A stretch of 31,285 nt of DNA from JAJTZA01 sp041744075 (GCA_041744075.1 JBGTLQ010000328.1:1-31285), one strand, 5' to 3'; shown: positions 9,064 through 16,973, counted from the first letter of the stretch. The notes: generated by a model from the letters alone, not told the origin. Made by a program: numbers and translations.

Positions 9064-9518
9064 AATCCCGACACACCACCCACTCCTCCACCACTTCCGC
9101 CATGGAAGAGGTTCGCGCCATTTATCGGGATCTCGAGGAACGCCCTTTGGAACGAAGCTGCGAACGGCTCACGGCCTGCTGTCATTTTAATATCACGGGT
9201 GAGACCCCTCTTGTGACCGATGCCGAAGCGATGCTGGCTGCCAAAGCCTGGAGAGGGGCCGGACGCAAAGAACTGCCGCCTCCAAGAGAAGATGGGGCCT
9301 GTCCATTCCTTGACACGCGCAGCACACGCTGCCTGATCTATGAATCCCGCCCGTTTGCATGTCGGACTCATTTTTGTGAAGCCGCCGGCGGCGTTTACCC
9401 AAGGGCGCATGTCATCGATCTGATTCGACGTTTGGAATCGGTTGAGCGGGATATCAACGGCCGAGGTGCCAGAAAAATCGAGGTGGCCACCAAGGAAGCA
9501 CTTGCCTCCATGCGCTGA
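9060..9518 (+). CDS. YkgJ-type cysteine-cluster (zinc/iron-chelating) protein
   Basis: 152 residues from the ATG at 9060, which overlaps the flavoprotein stop as ATGA. A later ATG at 9102 is possible. Cysteines at about 34, 40, 41, 81, 91, 101 and 106 include the spacing CPFLD...CLIYESRPFACRTHFC, the signature of the YkgJ/UPF0153 zinc- or iron-chelating cluster family. This cluster is thought to bind a metal, and substrates are unknown. Coupling with a flavoprotein suggests a shared redox task, but that is inference. The tail is charged and helical. An upstream in-frame ATG at 9021 was rejected because it lies inside the previous gene and adds unrelated sequence. Confidence 0.85.
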   Translation: MKSRHTTHSSTTSAMEEVRAIYRDLEERPLERSCERLTACCHFNITGETPLVTDAEAMLAAKAWRGAGRKELPPPREDGACPFLDTRSTRCLIYESRPFACRTHFCEAAGGVYPRAHVIDLIRRLESVERDINGRGARKIEVATKEALASMR

Positions 9519-9538
9519 GCATTGCGTCGGACAGAATC

Positions 9539-10408
9539 CTACAGTTTGCTTAAAAGATGAACCGGCTTCCAATCGGTCTCCGCTGTGATCCGGCTCACGT
9601 CTATCAGCCCGCAACCACGCGGCACATTCTTCCTCCAAGGCACAGACCGGTAATATTCTCTGCGCACTTCCTGGGTGGTTCGCTGGAGCAGATTATCCGA
9701 GGCCGCGGGAAAATAAACCCGGTAGCCAGGCAGGTCCGCTTCAGCAACGGCACGAATAAGTGCCGCGGCATCCTCAATCATCAGATAGGAGAAAAGCTCT
9801 GAGTGCTTGCCCCAGCTGTTTTTGGATGACGGGGCGGGTTGGCGGGCCAAGTGATTTTGGATTTGCTTCAAGTGACGGGGAGTCACAAGAAACGGAAAAC
9901 GAATGGCGACTGCCGAGGCGATCCCAGCTCCAACAAAAAAGTGGAGCATGGACTCGGTGGCACATTTGCTAAGAGCGTAAGTATTGCCGGGGTTGTGTGG
10001 CCAGTCAGCGTCCGCCGGCAAATAGGGAATCAGGCCCTTCTCTCCCTTATTGGCTTTTTCATTTGGGCAGACAGCTTGGATCGAACTTGCAAAAATCAAC
10101 TTCGATATCCCCACCTCATGGGCCGCCTGAAAGAGGTTCATGTTCATCGTAAGATTCTCCGTGTAAACTCTCTGCGCATCCGCCCTGCCTTTGTTGGGGT
10201 GATTGCCAATATGGGCAATGACCTCCGGGCCTGCCTCCAACAATTCATAAGAAACCTCGCGATGAAGCAGGTTTTTCACTCGAAAGGTATAGGGCACCTT
10301 GCCGGGATGACGGAGATCGGTTGCCAACACTTCATGCCCTGCCGCATGAAGCATCTCACAAACGCAAGAACCTAAAAAACCAGCCGCTCCCGTCACTAAT
10401 ATTTTCAC
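9539..10408 (-). CDS. NAD-dependent epimerase/dehydratase (extended SDR)
   Basis: 289 residues. The N-terminus MKILVTGAAGFLGS carries the extended-SDR nucleotide motif GxxGxxG, with an acidic residue (TDL, 30-32) at the end of beta-2, suggesting NAD(H). The active-site set is Ser108-Ser109 (FASSI) and Tyr144-x3-Lys148 (YALSK). Such proteins usually act on nucleotide sugars as epimerases, dehydratases or reductases. The C-terminal substrate region (SWGKHSELFSYLMIEDAAALI) is typical, but the specific sugar cannot be named. It is transcribed toward, and ends 20 bases from, the end of the cysteine-cluster gene, so the two genes are convergent. It follows rpsG at 385 bases and probably has its own promoter. 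Confidence 0.88.
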   Translation of the reverse strand: MKILVTGAAGFLGSCVCEMLHAAGHEVLATDLRHPGKVPYTFRVKNLLHREVSYELLEAGPEVIAHIGNHPNKGRADAQRVYTENLTMNMNLFQAAHEVGISKLIFASSIQAVCPNEKANKGEKGLIPYLPADADWPHNPGNTYALSKCATESMLHFFVGAGIASAVAIRFPFLVTPRHLKQIQNHLARQPAPSSKNSWGKHSELFSYLMIEDAAALIRAVAEADLPGYRVYFPAASDNLLQRTTQEVRREYYRSVPWRKNVPRGCGLIDVSRITAETDWKPVHLLSKL

Positions 10409-10459
10409 ACCTCATCACATCTCGCCTTCCCTGCACTGACACAAGAATATTCCGATTGT

Positions 10460-10603
10460 CCCCCAACTGTGGGGGTGTGATTAAAAGTAGATGAGGTGGA
10501 TCGGGCGCTCCGCCGCACGATGAGAAATCCTACGCAGCTCCGCCGCCACTTGATCGCATCCCTCACCCACTTTTCATGACACCCCAACTATGGAGTGTTA
10601 AAA
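10460..10603. repeat. Pair of similar hairpin repeats (CCCCAACTRTGG...TTAAAA)
   Basis: Copy A starts at 10461 (CCCCAACTGTGGGGGTGTG ATTAAAA) and copy B at 10582 (CCCCAACTATGGAGTGTTAAAA). They share the core CCCCAACTRTGG followed by a GTG and TTAAAA, about 120 bases apart and in the same orientation. Each can fold: A as CCCCCA-actg-TGGGGG, B as an 8-bp stem with one mismatch around loop acta. Duplicated palindromes in an intergenic region suggest a REP-like element or a repeated binding site. Confidence 0.45.
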
Positions 10604-10612
10604 CAAGATTTC

Positions 10613-10646
10613 CCGTTCAGGCGCTACACCTGTAGCGCGTAAACGG
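10613..10646. repeat. Two-part inverted repeat
   Basis: CCGTT-cag-GCGCTACA-cc-TGTAGCGC-gta-AACGG. An inner perfect 8-bp stem with a 2-base centre is flanked, across symmetric 3-base internal loops, by a 5-bp outer stem. There is no adjacent T tract, so it does not look like a terminator. An operator or REP-like role is possible. Confidence 0.5.
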
Positions 10647-10793
10647 TAGGCGCAGGGTCGCGAAAACTCGGGCCCATGTGAGAACTCGACAGGTATGGCA
10701 TGAGGCCGACCTGTGCGGGACGCGAGTGCTCTATTGCTGGTCAGAGGTGACCAGAATCAACCACCAAACAGAATGCAGGATTCCTAGAAGGAA

Positions 10794-11267
10794 CTACCAG
10801 CGGAAGTGGGCGAAGGCACGGTTGGCTTGGGCCATTTTGTGCATATCGTCACGTTTTTTGATGGCGTGTCCTTGGCCGGCTGCTGCGTCTTTCAGCTCGT
10901 TGGCCAGGGCTTTTTCCATGGGAACTCCTTTGCGGCTTTTGGCGAAATTGACGAGCCAGCGCATGGCGAGGGCGACCTGACGGTCTGCGGGCACTTCCAT
11001 GGGAACTTGGTAGGTGGCACCACCCACACGGCGGGATTTGACTTCGAGACGAGGGCGTGCGTTTTCGATAGCCTTGTTCAATGTCTCCAAGGGATCGACG
11101 GTATCGGTTCCCTCGCGGGATTTGTCGATGGCCGTGTACACGATGCCTTCGGCGATGGATTTTGCACCGTCACGCATGACTGTGCTGATCAAACGGGCCA
11201 CGATGGGGCTCGCGTAACGGGCGTCTTTTTTAACTTCTTTGCGGATGGTTCTGCGTCTGCGTGACAT
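10794..11267 (-). CDS. rpsG: 30S ribosomal protein S7
   Basis: 157 residues matching uS7 over its full length. It has the basic start MSRRRRTIRKEVKKD, the RNA-binding segment MRDGAKSIAEGIVY, the conserved RPRLEVKSRRVGGATYQVP and RQVALAMRWLV. The protein nucleates assembly of the 3' major domain of 16S rRNA in the 30S head, and in well-studied bacteria it is a translational autoregulator of the str operon. It lies 18 bases downstream of rpsL. The usual next gene, fusA, is absent: a 385-base gap and an SDR gene follow instead. Confidence 0.99.
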   Translation of the reverse strand: MSRRRRTIRKEVKKDARYASPIVARLISTVMRDGAKSIAEGIVYTAIDKSREGTDTVDPLETLNKAIENARPRLEVKSRRVGGATYQVPMEVPADRQVALAMRWLVNFAKSRKGVPMEKALANELKDAAAGQGHAIKKRDDMHKMAQANRAFAHFRW

Positions 11268-11285
11268 GGCTTCTTGATTAAGAGA

Positions 11286-11696
11286 TTATTTCTTTTTGCC
11301 CTTGGTCGCGGCGGCTTCTTGGCCGGGTTTGGGCTTTTTGGCACCGTATTTGGAGCGGCCTCTGCGGCGTGACTCAACTCCAAGGCTGTCAAGGGTGCCC
11401 CTGACGATGTGGTAACGGACACCTGGGAGATCTTTCACACGACCACCACGAACAAGCACAATCGAGTGTTCTTGGAGGTTGTGGCCTTCGCCGGGGATAT
11501 AAGCAATGACCTCTTGGCCATTGGTGAGCCGGACTTTGGCGACTTTGCGCAGGGCAGAATTGGGTTTCTTGGGGGTGCGGGTCATGACCTGCACACAGAC
11601 TCCGCGACGTTGAGGGCACTTGACGAGAGCCGGCGACTTGGATTTGACGACGACTTTGCTGCGGCCCTTGCGGACAAGTTGATTGATGGTTGGCAT
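11286..11696 (-). CDS. rpsL: 30S ribosomal protein S12
   Basis: 136 residues, uS12. It contains the decoding-site motifs TPKKPNSALRKVAKVRLTNG and GGRVKDLPGVRYH with the aspartate that is commonly methylthiolated. The lysines whose replacement gives streptomycin resistance in other bacteria are present as the sensitive form (KKPNS and VKDLPG). The C-terminus has a lysine-rich extension (PGQEAAATKGKKK). The ATG at 11696 gives the canonical MPTINQLVRKGR start. It is the first gene of a two-gene operon with rpsG and is divergent from the STAS gene 142 bases away. Confidence 0.99.
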   Translation of the reverse strand: MPTINQLVRKGRSKVVVKSKSPALVKCPQRRGVCVQVMTRTPKKPNSALRKVAKVRLTNGQEVIAYIPGEGHNLQEHSIVLVRGGRVKDLPGVRYHIVRGTLDSLGVESRRRGRSKYGAKKPKPGQEAAATKGKKK

Positions 11697-11838
11697 CTGT
11701 TCTTATGGAAATGTGTTCCGGGATTTTTGGCCCGTGCCCGTCGTGTACGCGGCCAGAGTCTGGCGGCACGCTTGCGGCGGAGTGAAGAAACTAGCAATTG
11801 GCAGACAGGAGGCAAGAGAAATTCTTAAAGGTTTTTTT

Positions 11839-12231
11839 ATGGGTCATTGCGCTTCCCAGCAAACGCAATTCCCGGTATTGACGGGAATGATGAATTTTGA
11901 TCGCGTCGAGGAAGCGTGGGGTCACCACCTGAAACTCTCTGGAGAAATCGATTTGCACGGTTCTCCAACCTTGCGCAATGAGCTGCTGGCTATTGCCAAA
12001 GAGAAGACGCCACTGCTTCTGGTGGATTTTTGCGAGGTCGAATATATCGACTCATCCGGGTTGGCGACGCTGATTGAATACGTTAAGGAAGCTGGGGGGC
12101 ATCAGGGCAAAATTGCGCTTTTTGGCCTGAAGAAAAAGGTGCGTACCATTTTTGACTTGGTGCGGCTGAATGAGCTTTTTGTGATTGCGGAGACAAAAGA
12201 AGAGGCCCTTACCTCTGTCCAGTCAAAATAG
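11839..12231 (+). CDS. mlaB: STAS-domain protein (MlaB-like)
   Basis: 130 residues from the ATG at 11839, preceded by AAAGG seven bases upstream. A longer open frame reaches back into the rpsL start and was not used. The protein is one STAS domain, with GEIDLHGSPTLRNELL and the conserved EYIDSSGLATLIEYVKE whose serine is the phosphorylated site in anti-sigma antagonists. It then has KVRTIFDLVRLNELFVI, which is characteristic of the domain. Three bases after its stop, the MlaE permease begins, followed by the MlaF ATPase. In that context it is most likely the cytoplasmic MlaB-type subunit that stabilises the transporter rather than a sigma-factor regulator. Confidence 0.85.
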   Translation: MGHCASQQTQFPVLTGMMNFDRVEEAWGHHLKLSGEIDLHGSPTLRNELLAIAKEKTPLLLVDFCEVEYIDSSGLATLIEYVKEAGGHQGKIALFGLKKKVRTIFDLVRLNELFVIAETKEEALTSVQSK

Positions 12232-12234
12232 CGA

Positions 12235-12987
12235 GTGAAGGCGGTCCTCGGATTTCTTTCTCTGAATGCCGAGATCCTTTACTGGATTTTTGTGGCTCCT
12301 TGGAGGGGGAAGGCTGGTCTGAATTTTTCCCATGCGTTTACGCAAATGGTGAGGATTGGGGTTCAGGCTGTGCCAATGACGGCACTGACCTCATTCAGTA
12401 TTGGCCTGACCCTCGCCATGCAAGCCGCGCAGGAACTATCGAAAATGGGCGCCACCGCCTATGTTCCTGATCTGGTTTCTATCTCCCTTTTGAGAGAATT
12501 GGGGCCGCTGCTTGTGGGGGTGGTTGTTATTGGTCGGAGCGGCTCGGCGGTGACCGCAGAACTTGGAACCATGAAAGTGAGTGAAGAGATTGAGGCCCTC
12601 GAAGTGATGTCCATCAACCCGGTGAGGTTTTTGGTTTTGCCGCGGTTTGTGGCGATGATGATCATGCTCCCCGTCCTGACGGTTTTTGGGAATTATATTG
12701 GGTTTGTGGGGGGGTGGAGTATCTGCCACTTCGCGCTTGGGATGAACACAGGAGGTTTCATCACCCGGATCATTGCGAGCGCTGACCCGATGGATCTCTA
12801 CTCGGGAGTGGTGAAAAGTTTTGTTTTTGCCTGGCTTATTGGGACCATCAGTTGTCTGAAAGGGCTCTCTGTCAAAGGAGGGGCCGAGGGCGTCGGACTT
12901 TCAACGACCAGCTCAGTGGTCACTTCGATCATTTCGATGTTGGTGGCAAATGCCATTTTGACCGCCGCCTTCTTTTTTACCGAATGA
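12235..12987 (+). CDS. mlaE: ABC lipid-transport permease, MlaE family
   Basis: 250 residues with five to six hydrophobic helices. Family landmarks include GRSGSAVTAELGTMKVSEEI (the cytoplasmic coupling region) and EALEVMSINPVRFLVLPR. MlaE dimers sit in the inner membrane and, with MlaF, MlaB and MlaD, move phospholipids between inner and outer membranes. The start is GTG at 12235, three bases after the STAS stop, with no separate ribosome-binding site evident. The gene overlaps the ATPase gene by ATGA. Confidence 0.95.
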   Translation: MKAVLGFLSLNAEILYWIFVAPWRGKAGLNFSHAFTQMVRIGVQAVPMTALTSFSIGLTLAMQAAQELSKMGATAYVPDLVSISLLRELGPLLVGVVVIGRSGSAVTAELGTMKVSEEIEALEVMSINPVRFLVLPRFVAMMIMLPVLTVFGNYIGFVGGWSICHFALGMNTGGFITRIIASADPMDLYSGVVKSFVFAWLIGTISCLKGLSVKGGAEGVGLSTTSSVVTSIISMLVANAILTAAFFFTE

Positions 12988-13847
12988 GCACCGACACCAA
13001 AGAGGCCTCAGCCGATGAAGGGCCGATTATTGAAGTCACAGACCTCGTTCGAAAATTTGGTGACCGCACGGTCCTCAACGGTGTCAGTTTTAAAGTTTAT
13101 CGTGGTGAGACGATCATCATCATGGGGGGATCAGGCTGTGGAAAGAGCACCCTGCTCCGTCATATTATCGGCAGTTTAAAACCCACAAGCGGGTCGATCA
13201 AAATGTTCGGTGACGAGGTCACAACGATGACCCCACCAGAGCTTGAGAAATTGCGGTTGCGATTTGGAATGAATTTCCAATTTGGAGCGCTCATGCAATC
13301 CATGACGGTTGGCGAAAACGTGGCGCTGCCCCTGCTCGAAAACAGTCGTGTGGACCCTGAGATCGTCGAGCTTGTGGTAAAGATGAAGCTCGAACTGGTC
13401 GGACTGACAGGATTCGAGAACCTTAAGCCCTCAGAAATCAGCGGCGGCATGCGCAAACGCGTTGGCTTGGCGCGGGCGGTGGCCATGGATCCGGAATTGC
13501 TCTTCAGCGATGAGCCCACGTCGGGCTTGGATCCGATTATGACTGCGGTCATCGATCAACTGACAATTGACCTCACGCAAAAACTTCACATGACGGCTGT
13601 GATTGTCACCCATGACATGGTGAGTGCCTTTCGGATTGGCTCGCGCATGCTGGTTCTTGGAGCCGGGCAACGGGCTGGAATGGTGATTGCGTGGGGGACC
13701 CCAGATGAAATACGCCATCACCCCGATCCCGAGGTCCAGCAATTCATCAAAGGAGAACCCGATGGCCCGGTACCCCTCAAGCTTTCGCCTGAAGATTACA
13801 TTATACGGCTGCTCGGTCATGACCGGGATAAAGGGCTTTCTTACTGA
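12984..13847 (+). CDS. mlaF: ABC lipid-transport ATPase, MlaF family
   Basis: 287 residues from the ATG at 12984 that overlaps the MlaE stop. An earlier in-frame ATG at 12852 lies inside mlaE and was not used. It has Walker A GGSGCGKST (48-56), a Q-loop NFQFGALMQSMTVGENV, the ABC signature SEISGGMRKRVGLARA, Walker B LLFSDEPTSGLDP and H-loop VIVTHD. The SGGM signature and the MQSMTVGENVALPL segment are typical of MlaF rather than of general importers. The C-terminus has an extension (GPVPLKLSPEDYIIRLL). The operon stops here: no MCE-domain (MlaD) gene follows, which is unusual for this transporter type. Confidence 0.95.
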   Translation: MSTDTKEASADEGPIIEVTDLVRKFGDRTVLNGVSFKVYRGETIIIMGGSGCGKSTLLRHIIGSLKPTSGSIKMFGDEVTTMTPPELEKLRLRFGMNFQFGALMQSMTVGENVALPLLENSRVDPEIVELVVKMKLELVGLTGFENLKPSEISGGMRKRVGLARAVAMDPELLFSDEPTSGLDPIMTAVIDQLTIDLTQKLHMTAVIVTHDMVSAFRIGSRMLVLGAGQRAGMVIAWGTPDEIRHHPDPEVQQFIKGEPDGPVPLKLSPEDYIIRLLGHDRDKGLSY

Positions 13848-13901
13848 GGAAAAGCATAACCTCGAAGAGTGCTGGTGGATCGGGACCTCCGGGCACGATG
13901 C

Positions 13902-13925
13902 GAAAAACAATCACGGCAAAGCCGT
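13902..13925 (-). terminator. Terminator-like hairpin on the minus strand in the mlaF-dapA gap
   Basis: The minus strand reads ACGGC-TTT-GCCGT followed by GATTGTTTTTC, a short GC-rich stem with a T run. No minus-strand gene lies just upstream, so it could end an unannotated small RNA or antisense transcript from the 220-base gap 13848-14067, which otherwise shows no gene. The stem is only 5 bp, so chance is a real possibility. Confidence 0.3.
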
Positions 13926-14067
13926 CAATTCAGCAAAACACGAAAGAGAATCGCAAGGTGGCTTCGCCAGTGGGGATTTGTCATCGCGCTCGGAGATCAC
14001 GATCCACCGTTCACCTGCGCATGAAAAATTTGACTCTGTGTCCCAAGTTCGACAGCCTGTGAGGAAT

Positions 14068-14946
14068 ATGTCATTTCGTGGAAGTCACACGGCTCTTGTA
14101 ACCCCTTTTAGCGGAGGGGAAATCGATGAGGCTGCATTTCGTTTGTTGATCGAAAATCAAATCCGTTCAGGGATCGAGGGAATTGTGCCCGTGGGAACCA
14201 CCGGGGAATCTCCGACCCTCACGCATGAGGAGCACATCAACGTGATTCGTGTCGCCATTGAGGCGGCGGCAGGTCGCTGTAAGGTTATTGCTGGCACGGG
14301 TTCCAACAGCACCTCCGAGGCCATTTCGCTGACAACTGATGCAAAAAATTTGGGCGCGGATGCTGCCCTGCATGTGGCCCCTTATTATAACAAACCATCA
14401 CCGGAAGGGCTTTACCGTCATTTTCGAGCCATCTCTGAGGCAGTGGATATCCCCATTGTTCTTTACAGCATTCCGGGGCGTTGCGGGGTGGAGATCGATG
14501 TAAAAACCGTCACACGCTTAGCCGCCGATTGCCCAAACATTGTGGCGATCAAAGAGGCTGGCGGCAGTGTCGAGCGAGTGAGTCAGCTGAGGTCTGCCCT
14601 GCCCGAATCGTTCGAGATTTTATCGGGCGACGATTCCCTCACCCTACCTTTCCTATCCGTGGGCGCAGTTGGCGTGATCAGCGTGGCTTCCAATGTGGTT
14701 CCGGCAGAGGTGGGCAACTTGGTTCGTGCTTGGATGGCGGGTCGTCCAGAGGAAGCAGCAACCATTCATCGGAAATACTATCAACTCTTCAAAGACCTCT
14801 TTCTTGAGCCCAATCCAGCTCCCACCAAATACGTGCTGTCGCTGCTAGGTCAGATGACCCCCGAAGTGCGCCTGCCGCTTTGTGAGATGGAAGAATCGAG
14901 CAAAGCACGTCTGCGGAACACGATCTCGCAATTGGAGCTTTTATGA
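14068..14946 (+). CDS. dapA: 4-Hydroxy-tetrahydrodipicolinate synthase
   Basis: 292 residues starting MSFRGSHTALVTPF, the normal DapA N-terminus. A much longer open frame begins at 13687 inside mlaF and is not credible. An in-frame GTG at 14059 is a minor alternative. The enzyme condenses pyruvate with aspartate semialdehyde, the first committed step to diaminopimelate and lysine. Visible active-site residues are Thr44-Thr45 (VGTTGES), Tyr107, Tyr133, Arg138 (YSIPGRCG) and the Schiff-base Lys162 (VAIKEAGG). Length is standard. The stop overlaps dapB by ATGA. A TTGACT box sits about 35 bases upstream, but no good -10 was found. Confidence 0.97.
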   Translation: MSFRGSHTALVTPFSGGEIDEAAFRLLIENQIRSGIEGIVPVGTTGESPTLTHEEHINVIRVAIEAAAGRCKVIAGTGSNSTSEAISLTTDAKNLGADAALHVAPYYNKPSPEGLYRHFRAISEAVDIPIVLYSIPGRCGVEIDVKTVTRLAADCPNIVAIKEAGGSVERVSQLRSALPESFEILSGDDSLTLPFLSVGAVGVISVASNVVPAEVGNLVRAWMAGRPEEAATIHRKYYQLFKDLFLEPNPAPTKYVLSLLGQMTPEVRLPLCEMEESSKARLRNTISQLELL

Positions 14947-15692
14947 AGCCTCTCCGGTTGATCATCAATGGAGCCCAAGGTCGGATGGGGCAGGCCCTCA
15001 TTTCCAATGCGGCCAAGGATCCGGCTCTGGAGGTTGTTTCGGGCTTGGATGTGGGGGATGACCTCGCCTCTGCTCTGCCGGGTGCCGACGCGGTTATTGA
15101 TTTTACCCATGCAGATGCCACGGCTGAGATCGCACGGTTGTGTGGGGATGCGGGAAAAATTTTGGTGATCGGAACCACCGGTCATGATGCCCAAGCGCGA
15201 TCCATGATTTCTGAACAATCCCAATGCACGCCCATTGTGTTTGCCCCCAATTTCAGCATCGGGGTGAACACCTTGTTTTGGTTAACCCGGAAGGCCGCCG
15301 AAATTCTTGGACCGGATTTTGATTTGGAAGTGGTAGAGATGCACCACCGTTTAAAAAAAGACTCCCCGAGTGGCACGGCTCGCCGTTTGGCGGAAATCCT
15401 GGCTGAAGTCCGCGAGCTGTCGTATGAAGCAGATATTCGTCATGGCCGTGAGGGCATGGTCGGCGAACGGACCCGCACGGAAATTGGCATGCACGCCATT
15501 CGTGGAGGGGATGTGGTTGGAGATCACACTGTCATTTACGCGAATGAAGGCGAGCGATTGGAGCTCACTCACAAAGCGTCCAGCCGTGACACGTTCGCCA
15601 AAGGTGCGCTGCGAGCTGCGCTGTGGGCGAAAGACAAAGCTCCGGGGCTCTATGACATGGAAGATGTTCTGGGTTTTCGAACTTTGGGATGA
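14943..15692 (+). CDS. dapB: 4-Hydroxy-tetrahydrodipicolinate reductase
   Basis: 249 residues. The N-terminal nucleotide site is GAQGRMGQAL and the middle loop is VIGTTGHDAQ. The catalytic motif EVVEMHHRLKKDSPSGTA supplies His135 and Lys139, and DapB ends with the usual FAKGALRAALW...GLYDMEDVLG. It reduces the DapA product with NAD(P)H. It overlaps dapA upstream and folK downstream by 4 bases each, so translation is probably coupled through all three. Confidence 0.97.
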   Translation: MKPLRLIINGAQGRMGQALISNAAKDPALEVVSGLDVGDDLASALPGADAVIDFTHADATAEIARLCGDAGKILVIGTTGHDAQARSMISEQSQCTPIVFAPNFSIGVNTLFWLTRKAAEILGPDFDLEVVEMHHRLKKDSPSGTARRLAEILAEVRELSYEADIRHGREGMVGERTRTEIGMHAIRGGDVVGDHTVIYANEGERLELTHKASSRDTFAKGALRAALWAKDKAPGLYDMEDVLGFRTLG

Positions 15693-16195
15693 GCCACTCT
15701 CTCCCGCGTGTTGGCATCGCCATGGGAAGCAATATTGAGCCCTGTCTGGAACGTTTGCAGACCGCCGCAGAATTTCTTCGCGGGCTAAATGAGGGGGATC
15801 CTTTCCTGATATCCTCAATTTACAAAACCGAGCCCGTTGATTGCGCGCCAGGAACACCGGCCTTCTTCAACGCCGTGGCAGAAATCTCAACCTCCCTGAC
15901 TCCCCGGCAGTTGATGGACCGCTTGCAATCTTTTGAAATCTCCCAAGGCCGGCCTAATGACCATGGGAAAAACACCCCTCGAACCATCGATTTGGATATC
16001 CTTTACTTTGGTGATGCGGAATGTTCGGACCCTGGCCTCGTCCTCCCGCATCCCCGTGCCACAGAACGTGCGTTTGTGATGGTTCCCCTCGCCGAGATCT
16101 GCCCTAACCTCATATTCCCCGGTCAATCGGAAACTGTTCTTACCCTCTGCTCCCGCTTGAATCCCCAAGGCCTTCAAGCCATCATTTCGCCATGA
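15689..16195 (+). CDS. folK: 2-Amino-4-hydroxy-6-hydroxymethyldihydropteridine pyrophosphokinase
   Basis: 168 residues. The start VGIAMGSNIEPCLERLQTA matches the FolK first strand and helix. SSIYKTEPVDCAPGTPAFFNAV follows, then the signature GKNTPRTIDLDILYFG, whose two aspartates (101 and 103) bind magnesium. It transfers pyrophosphate from ATP to 6-hydroxymethyl-dihydropterin in folate synthesis. The expected LPHPRATERAFVMVPLAEI closes the domain. The ATG overlaps the dapB stop and its own stop overlaps panB. folP and folB are not visible. Confidence 0.95.
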   Translation: MSHSLPRVGIAMGSNIEPCLERLQTAAEFLRGLNEGDPFLISSIYKTEPVDCAPGTPAFFNAVAEISTSLTPRQLMDRLQSFEISQGRPNDHGKNTPRTIDLDILYFGDAECSDPGLVLPHPRATERAFVMVPLAEICPNLIFPGQSETVLTLCSRLNPQGLQAIISP

Positions 16196-16965
16196 CGCCG
16201 CTGCAAAAACGCTTCCTCGACAAAAAGGCCGCTGGCGGACGGTTTTCGACGCTGACCGCTTACGATTATGTTTTTGGCAGGCTCCTTGATGATCTCGGTT
16301 TGGATTTTTTATTGGTGGGAGATTCCTTGGGGATGGTGCAACTCGGTCACCCGGACACCACGCTGGTCACGCTCCAACAAATGGAACATCATGTCCGTGC
16401 GGTCGCTGCGGGGGCCAAGCAAACCCTTCTTGTCGCGGATCTGCCGAAGGGGTCCTATGACAATGCCCCGACCGCAGTGGCTTCAGCCAAGACCCTGATG
16501 GCTGCCGGGGCCTCGGCTGTCAAAATTGAAGGCGGCTCAGAGGTCTTGCCGCAAGTACATGCCTTGCTCCAAAACGACATTCCGGTCCTTGGCCATTTGG
16601 GAATGTTGCCTCAACGGGTGCGGGAGGAAGGCGGCTATAAAATCAAAGGCAAAACTCCCGAGCAGGCCGAGCGACTCTTGGCCGACGCTAAAGCGCTCAG
16701 TGAAGCCGGTGTCTTCGGCATTGTGTTGGAGTTGGTGACCCCCCCCGTGGCTGAGGCCATCACAAAGGCCATCCCGGCCCCCACGATTGGGATCGGCAGT
16801 GGTCCCCATTGTGATGGGCAAATCCTTGTCACTTACGATTTGATTGGAATGTTTCCATGGTTTCGACCTCGTTTTGTGCAGCCCAAAGCCGACCTTGCGT
16901 CAGAAATCCGCAAGGCCGTGATGGACTATCGCGAGGAAACCGAGGCACCCCCTCCAACCAATTAA
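16192..16965 (+). CDS. panB: 3-Methyl-2-oxobutanoate hydroxymethyltransferase
   Basis: 257 residues of the PanB TIM-barrel family. Motifs in order are TAYDYVFGRLLDD, the metal-site VGDSLGMVQLGH with Asp44, VADLPKGSY, AVKIEGGSE, LGHLGMLPQ, EGGYKIKGKT and GIGSGPHCDGQILV. It adds a hydroxymethyl group from methylene-tetrahydrofolate to ketoisovalerate, making ketopantoate for coenzyme A. Placement after folK by an ATGA overlap is biochemically suggestive because the enzyme uses a folate cofactor, though that link is inference. The C-terminus is slightly short compared with the E. coli enzyme. Confidence 0.96.
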   Translation: MTPLQKRFLDKKAAGGRFSTLTAYDYVFGRLLDDLGLDFLLVGDSLGMVQLGHPDTTLVTLQQMEHHVRAVAAGAKQTLLVADLPKGSYDNAPTAVASAKTLMAAGASAVKIEGGSEVLPQVHALLQNDIPVLGHLGMLPQRVREEGGYKIKGKTPEQAERLLADAKALSEAGVFGIVLELVTPPVAEAITKAIPAPTIGIGSGPHCDGQILVTYDLIGMFPWFRPRFVQPKADLASEIRKAVMDYREETEAPPPTN

Positions 16966-16973
16966 TCCTCCCT

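Larger units (their letters stand above)
10409..10793. other. Hairpin-rich intergenic region between rpsG and the SDR gene
   Basis: 385 bases without a convincing gene. It holds two related short hairpins (10460-10488 and 10579-10603), a larger two-part stem-loop (10613-10646) and a third hairpin with arms ctggtca/tgaccag (10737-10754). The last lies just beyond the rpsG stop on the minus strand but has no T tract, so it is a poor terminator. A 60-codon open frame on the minus strand (10405-10587) shows no protein-like features. The region must contain the SDR promoter, but no clear -35/-10 pair was found. Confidence 0.6.

Noticed and set aside
10405..10587. 60-codon minus-strand open frame
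   Set aside because: It spans hairpin repeats, has no domain or signal features, and its end falls in the SDR start.
13687..14067. N-terminal extension of dapA
   Set aside because: It would overlap mlaF by 160 bases and precede the conserved DapA N-terminus by 127 unrelated residues.
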